This document shows, in pieces, positions 60,200 to 64,000 of a DNA stretch of 64,000 bases. The position numbers and the translations under genes were made by a program. Position 1 is the stretch's first letter. Each line of letters begins with the position of its first letter. Where the stretch lies: assembly GCF_031177825.1 (NCBI RefSeq), contig NZ_JAPSKE010000003.1, positions 248,001-312,000 of the forward strand, read 5' to 3'. Source of the stretch: Paenibacillus sp. (GTDB lineage: Bacteria; Bacillota; Bacilli; Paenibacillales; YIM-B00363). The notes below the pieces were generated by a model that saw nothing but the letters and a program-made list of their open reading frames with translations, did not search any database and was not told the DNA's origin.

Positions 60200-60796
60200 A
60201 TGTTTTTCAAGAAGACGGATGTCCCGACGAGCGACCGCGTTCCCCCGGGGCAGACGCTGACGACCGGTTTCCCGGTGCTGCATCATGGGGACGTGGCGCG
60301 ATATAAGGATGTTAGAACGGAATGGAACCTCCGCGTCTTCGGCTTGGTCGAGGAGGAGCTTCGGCTGTCGTACGACGAATTCATGGCGTTGCCGCGCCGC
60401 GAGTTCGGCAACGACATCCACTGCGTCACGACGTGGTCGAAGCTCGACAACGTCTGGGAAGGCGTGGCCGTAGGAGAAGTGATCGGCCGCGTGAAGATCA
60501 AGCCGGAAGCGAAGTACGTGATGCTGCATGCGGAGCATGGTTGGACGACGAACTTGCCGATCGAGGATTTCCTTCGGGAGACGACGTTCTTCGGCCTGAA
60601 GCACAACGGGGCGGAGCTGACGCCGGAGCACGGATATCCGGTCCGCATGGTCGTCCCGCACTTGTACTTCTGGAAGAGCGCCAAGTGGCTGCGCGGCATC
60701 GAGTTTATGACGAAGGATAAGCCGGGCTTCTGGGAGCGCAACGGGTATCATATGTATGGCGACCCGTGGAAAGAGCAAAGATACGACTTCGATTGA
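60200..60796 (+). CDS. Molybdopterin-dependent sulfite-oxidase-fold protein (YedY/YuiH-like)
   Basis: 198 residues, no signal peptide. Only the molybdenum-cofactor domain of the sulfite oxidase fold is present. NDIHCVTTWSKLDNVWEGV carries the Cys that would bind molybdenum. Other marks are MLHAEHGWTTNLPIEDFL and GYPVRMVVPHLYFWKSAKWLRGIEF. Related soluble proteins in Bacillus (YuiH type) are called putative oxidoreductases; the substrate is unknown. ATG 60200 is set by GGAGG at 60186-60190. It follows the aldo/keto reductase at about 95 bases in the same direction and may form an operon with it. Confidence 0.9.
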   Translation: MFFKKTDVPTSDRVPPGQTLTTGFPVLHHGDVARYKDVRTEWNLRVFGLVEEELRLSYDEFMALPRREFGNDIHCVTTWSKLDNVWEGVAVGEVIGRVKIKPEAKYVMLHAEHGWTTNLPIEDFLRETTFFGLKHNGAELTPEHGYPVRMVVPHLYFWKSAKWLRGIEFMTKDKPGFWERNGYHMYGDPWKEQRYDFD

Positions 60797-60874
60797 AGGA
60801 AGGGGGAAACCCCTTCTTTTTTATTTTGTACCGATTGAAGGAAAGCGGCGCTTCGAGTCCGGGACGGAATGAGA

Positions 60875-60927
60875 TTGACATAAATTCACGCAAACGGTTA
60901 TTCTGTAGTAATACCCATTTTATGGGT
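60875..60927 (+). promoter_or_regulatory. Possible promoter and palindrome before the nucleotidyltransferase gene
   Basis: A perfect TTGACA (60875-60880) is followed at 17 bases only by a poor TTATTC. The palindrome ACCCAT-TTT-ATGGGT (60913-60927) lies between it and the gene and could be an operator. The -10 is doubtful. Confidence 0.35.
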
Positions 60928-60949
60928 CATAATCTAAGGAGTGTTCGGC

Positions 60950-61741
60950 ATGAAGTTACCTGTCCATGAACAATTCATTGAGCAGGCAATTAGGTACGTC
61001 AGCCAAGATCAACGATTCATAGGTCTACTAGCGGGTGGTTCCATGATGTACGGAACGATGGATGAATATAGCGATCTAGATCTAATCATCGTTTATCGTT
61101 CGGAGTCCCGCCATGAGATCATGAACCAACGCCTTCGAATCGCGGAGGGGATGGGCAACCTTCTTTCAGCGTTTACAGGCGAGCATGTCGGCGAACCCCG
61201 GCTGATCATTTGTTTATATGGCCCAGCCCCGCTTCATGTCGATCTTAAATTCATACAACCGGAGGAATTTAGATCCCGAATTGAGAATCCATTGATCCTC
61301 TGGGAACGAGGTTCCGACATTACAACGATACTAAGCGAGTCGACTCCATCTTTCCCTTACCCCGATCCGCAATGGATGGAGGACCGATTCTGGGTGTGGG
61401 TGCATTACGGTGCCGTAAAATTAGGGAGGGGCGAGTTGTTCGAAGTGATCGATCTGATCACCTTTATGCGGAACGCCGTATTGGGCCCACTGGCACTCAT
61501 TCGCTACGGTCATCTCCCGCGAGGAGTCAGAAAGCTAGAAACATATACCGCTGCCGAAGTAGTAGAGGAACTAAAAGGTACGATCCCGATTCATAGCTTC
61601 GAAAGCTGCTACCGCGCGCTTAAAAATACGATTAATCTTTATCAACGTCTCCGTGACGCACAGAAGATTGTTCCGAAAAAAGAAGCTGAACGCGTTTCTG
61701 TCGAGTACCTTGACGGCATCTTCGCATCCCGATCCTTATGA
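60950..61741 (+). CDS. Nucleotidyltransferase-fold protein (aminoglycoside adenylyltransferase-like)
   Basis: 263 residues. The N-terminus holds the polymerase-beta-type active site (LLAGGSMMYGTMDEYSDLDLIIVY), with the two Asp of DLD as metal ligands and a likely third carboxylate in PLHVDLKFI. The helical C-terminal part (YRALKNTINLYQRL) is as in kanamycin/streptomycin-type adenylyltransferases and their many non-resistance relatives. It may modify a small molecule or RNA end; resistance cannot be claimed. ATG 60950 is chosen because AAGGAG lies eight bases upstream. Codon use is clearly more AT-rich than in genes to the left. Confidence 0.85.
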   Translation: MKLPVHEQFIEQAIRYVSQDQRFIGLLAGGSMMYGTMDEYSDLDLIIVYRSESRHEIMNQRLRIAEGMGNLLSAFTGEHVGEPRLIICLYGPAPLHVDLKFIQPEEFRSRIENPLILWERGSDITTILSESTPSFPYPDPQWMEDRFWVWVHYGAVKLGRGELFEVIDLITFMRNAVLGPLALIRYGHLPRGVRKLETYTAAEVVEELKGTIPIHSFESCYRALKNTINLYQRLRDAQKIVPKKEAERVSVEYLDGIFASRSL

Positions 61742-61813
61742 GCCAAGCGACTATAAGGCGCGGTGAAGGGCGTGGAAGCTTAAGATGCGGATGTAAAATA
61801 ATAAACCGGACAA

Positions 61814-61862
61814 GGGGCTATCTAACTGCGTAACTGTACGCCATGAAAGATAGCCCCAATGT
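61814..61862. terminator. Bidirectional terminator between convergent genes
   Basis: A 10-bp stem (GGGGCTATCT / AGATAGCCCC) with a 24-base loop lies between the nucleotidyltransferase (+) and the inositol-phosphatase gene (-). Confidence 0.75.
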
Positions 61863-62669
61863 TTACCCGTCCGAGTGGTTAAGTTTCTTCACTAATAGGC
61901 TGTGTAGCTCTTTATTGGACGCAAGTATGTTTCGTGTCGATAAGTGGAAGTCCCGTCCGTCTACTTCGGATACCACACCTCCGGACTCCTGAACAATTAA
62001 AGCGCCGGCGGCGATATCCCACAGTTGCAGAGAAAGGTCCCAAGTAGCGTTTAATCGTCCCGAAGCTACATAGGCTAACTGCAAGGCGGCTGAACCGTAG
62101 ATTCTAATGTTACGGCAACAATCGCGAATGTTTTGGACTTGATTGAGCATATGGGGACGATCCGACGCGATATTCGACGGAAATCCGGTACCGATAATGC
62201 TGTCGTCGAGGGATTGCACGGGTGAAACTTGAATCCGACGTCCATTCAAGAAGGCGCCCTTCCCCAGAACCGCCCAAAACATCTCCTGAATCGTCGGATC
62301 ATATACGACGCCGAGCTGAATTACTCCATATCTGATCAGGGCAATGGATACGGTATATCCCGGTAACCCGTTAATAAAATTGTTCGTTCCGTCAATCGGG
62401 TCAACGACCCATAGGTATGGTTCCGATTGAATATCTAAGGGTTGTTCGCAAGAAACCCCTCCTTCTTCACCTAATACCCTATGGGTTGGGAATTTCTCGT
62501 ACAGATGATTTCTTATTAGATGTTCAGCAGCTTGATCCACTTCTGTTACTAGATCGTAAGCAGACGATTTTTGAAAAATAAGACTTCCATCGCTGATTCT
62601 CGACTTAATCATCGTTCCCGCTGTAAGCGCAATGTCTAATGCCTGCTCTAGGTAGTCGGTATTTCCCAT
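61863..62669 (-). CDS. Inositol monophosphatase family phosphatase
   Basis: 268 residues. Mg2+-dependent phosphatase fold: LGEEGG (Glu68/Glu69), WVVDPIDGTNNFINGLPGY (Asp90, Asp93) and LWDIAAGALIVQESGG. Family members remove phosphate from inositol phosphates, sugar phosphates, histidinol phosphate or PAP, so the exact substrate is open. It starts at 62669, and its ATG shares one base with the stop of the ATPase gene (TAATG), so the two are translated together. That tight link to an importer suggests it dephosphorylates what the transporter brings in, or an early intermediate. Confidence 0.92.
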   Translation of the reverse strand: MGNTDYLEQALDIALTAGTMIKSRISDGSLIFQKSSAYDLVTEVDQAAEHLIRNHLYEKFPTHRVLGEEGGVSCEQPLDIQSEPYLWVVDPIDGTNNFINGLPGYTVSIALIRYGVIQLGVVYDPTIQEMFWAVLGKGAFLNGRRIQVSPVQSLDDSIIGTGFPSNIASDRPHMLNQVQNIRDCCRNIRIYGSAALQLAYVASGRLNATWDLSLQLWDIAAGALIVQESGGVVSEVDGRDFHLSTRNILASNKELHSLLVKKLNHSDG

Positions 62670-63763
62670 TAAGCGGATACCTCCATCCGGGGAGGGAGCA
62701 AGCGTATAAACTCAGATTGCAGCCGCAATTTGATGTGGGATCCAACCGAGAAAATGCCGTTGGCATGATGTTCGTAGTCAACAAACGTTGCCGTTTGGTC
62801 GCCGAGCGATATTTCATACTCGGCGAAAGATCCCAAGTAAGTCACCCTCGTAACGGTTGCCAGGAACAACCCGTTCGGATCGTAACGCCAAAACTCGGGG
62901 CGAACAATGCAATCCACTTGAGTTCCTGTGCGGAAGTGAAGAGAAGAATCTCTGGCGACTTGGATGGCTTGGTTCAAAATCAGAAGCGTTACGGACTGAT
63001 CCTCGACTTGTCGTATCTCTGCCTTCACGAAATTCGCCTTCCCCATAAAATCGGCAACAAAATGATTCGCGGGTTTAGAATAGATCTCAGTAGGGGAGCC
63101 GACTTGCTGAATTTCAGCCTTATTCATAATGACAACCTTGTCCGATATCGCCATGGCTTCAGACTGGTCATGAGTTACATATAAACTGGTAATTCCTAGA
63201 CGCTGCTGAATTTTTCTTAATTCATCTCGCATAAATTCGCGCAGCTTCGCGTCAAGGTTGGATAACGGTTCATCAAACAACAACACTTTAGGTTCAGTAA
63301 CAACCGCTCGAGCCAAAGCGACTCGCTGCTGTTGTCCGCCGGAAAGAGCGGACGGCAAGCGGTCCTGCATCGGCTCCAACTGCATTAAAGACAACACTTC
63401 GCGTACCCGCCGACCGAGGTCCTGCGCCTTGATGTTTTTTAGCTTTAAACCATATGCGACATTGTCATAGACGGTTAGATGGGGAAATAAGGCATAGCTT
63501 TGAAATACCATGCCCACATCGCGTTTATTCGGAGGCGTATTCGTTATTTCTTTGTCGCCGATATAAATATGCCCGGAGCTTGGCGTTTCAAACCCGGCAA
63601 GCATCCGTAACGTCGTGGTTTTCCCGCAACCGGAAGGACCGAGCAGGGTAACAAGCTGTCCGGGTTCGATATCCAGCGTTATTTTCTTAACGGCATATAT
63701 GTCTTCTTTCCCCGAATGGGAGGGGAATTTCTTATCGACTTGATCAAATTTTACGTGTGACAT
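62669..63763 (-). CDS. ABC transporter ATP-binding protein, PotA/FbpC/UgpC type
   Basis: 364 residues. Walker A GPSGCGKTT (42-50), Q-loop VFQSYALFPHLTVYDNV, signature LSGGQ (140-144), Walker B LLFDEP (161-166) and the switch His in VTHDQSEAMA. The C-terminal 120 residues are a TOBE/MOP-type regulatory domain. The start at 63763 is chosen because AAGGAGG lies eleven bases upstream and the ATPase core begins at once; the frame stays open further up inside the permease gene. It is coupled to the phosphatase downstream and follows the permease by two bases. It is therefore dedicated to this importer and is not an obvious shared MsmX. Confidence 0.94.
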   Translation of the reverse strand: MSHVKFDQVDKKFPSHSGKEDIYAVKKITLDIEPGQLVTLLGPSGCGKTTTLRMLAGFETPSSGHIYIGDKEITNTPPNKRDVGMVFQSYALFPHLTVYDNVAYGLKLKNIKAQDLGRRVREVLSLMQLEPMQDRLPSALSGGQQQRVALARAVVTEPKVLLFDEPLSNLDAKLREFMRDELRKIQQRLGITSLYVTHDQSEAMAISDKVVIMNKAEIQQVGSPTEIYSKPANHFVADFMGKANFVKAEIRQVEDQSVTLLILNQAIQVARDSSLHFRTGTQVDCIVRPEFWRYDPNGLFLATVTRVTYLGSFAEYEISLGDQTATFVDYEHHANGIFSVGSHIKLRLQSEFIRLLPPRMEVSA

Positions 63764-63765
63764 GC

Positions 63766-64000
63766 TTACGGCGTCCTCCTTTTTGTCGAACCTAGTTGAT
63801 TGACCATGAATTGAAGTATCCCTAAAGCGATTAGGACGATGAATATGAGAATGACGCAATATGCTGCAGCCACGCCGAGACGGCTAGCTTCGATCTGAGA
63901 CAGTATGGAGATCGTCATTAAGTTCCAATTGACGGATATGAGGAAAATAATAGCGCTAACGGAAGTCATCGATCGCACAAAGGAGTATACAAGACCGGAA
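63766..64000 (-). CDS. ABC transporter permease, FbpB/AfuB type (C-terminal part, continues past the right edge)
   Basis: About 77 residues of the end of a permease, open to the last base of the window. LVYSFVRSMTSVSAIIFLIS, NWNLMTISILSQIEASRLGVAA and a final helix match the C-terminus of two-module permeases for iron(III), 2-aminoethylphosphonate or hexose-phosphate importers. Internal GTG/ATG codons near 63978 are not starts, since the frame and the similarity continue upstream. A binding protein is expected further right. Confidence 0.88.
   Translation of the reverse strand, partial: SGLVYSFVRSMTSVSAIIFLISVNWNLMTISILSQIEASRLGVAAAYCVILIFIVLIALGILQFMVNQLGSTKRRTP

Noticed and set aside
60950..61741. 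Calling the nucleotidyltransferase an antibiotic-resistance gene
   Set aside because: The active-site motif is shared by many non-resistance enzymes; no specific aminoglycoside-binding signature can be seen.

Overview
The window looks like chromosomal DNA of a GC-rich, spore-former-type Bacillota, most likely Paenibacillaceae (Paenibacillus/Cohnella-like). The reasons are strong AGGAGG ribosome sites, many GTG/TTG starts, LplABC-type sugar importers without their own ATPase, YesN-type AraC response regulators, a Bacillus-type AraR and a SigI-RsgI pair. No rRNA, tRNA, CRISPR array, prophage or complete insertion sequence was found.

Layout. (1) 1-14562: a carbohydrate locus with the tail of an AraC-type response regulator, an LplB/LplC/lipoprotein importer, a 1788-residue secreted multidomain enzyme with a GH50 (beta-agarase-like) core, an AraC regulator, a GH105 unsaturated uronyl hydrolase and an unrecognised toroid-like protein. 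(2) 14778-19781: arabinose catabolism, araR then araD, an FGGY kinase in the ribulokinase position, and araA, with candidate AraR boxes at both promoters. (3) 19851-20989: a scar region with a decayed serine hydrolase, a relic of a secreted protein and a possible IS3-type end. (4) 20990-38644: a second carbohydrate locus with a secreted PA14-esterase, a LacI regulator, two paralogous putative GH-A enzymes, a lipoprotein/MalF/MalG importer, a GH2 beta-mannosidase, a serine hydrolase and a GH38 alpha-mannosidase. (5) 38896-40781: leuB and a 2-Cys peroxiredoxin. (6) 41055-49385: a third importer locus with two AraC-type regulators (one a membrane sensor), a PLP sugar aminotransferase and LplB/LplC/lipoprotein. 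(7) 49563-60796: mostly core genes: coiled-coil protein, TlpA-like thioredoxin, gcvH, CPA2 antiporter, GH15, small proteins, sigI-rsgI, aldo/keto reductase and a molybdopterin protein. (8) 60950-64000: a visibly more AT-rich end with a nucleotidyltransferase and a convergent permease-ATPase-inositol-phosphatase operon running off the right edge.

How it fits together. Locus 4 reads as a regulon. The same 45-bp element (GTTTC-N10-GAAAC followed by AAATTTCAATAAAT and a -35 box) lies in front of the secreted esterase (20990) and of the long operon (25449), and the LacI gene between them has a related inverted repeat on its own promoter. Extracellular enzymes would trim a mannose-containing glycan, the importer would bring in oligosaccharides, and cytoplasmic beta- and alpha-mannosidases would finish them. 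A roughly 130-residue beta-rich module occurs six times in three secreted proteins of loci 1 and 4. In one of them it is inserted inside the end of a catalytic barrel. This module and the paired NWEGDN/GEFG enzymes are the best candidates for something undescribed.
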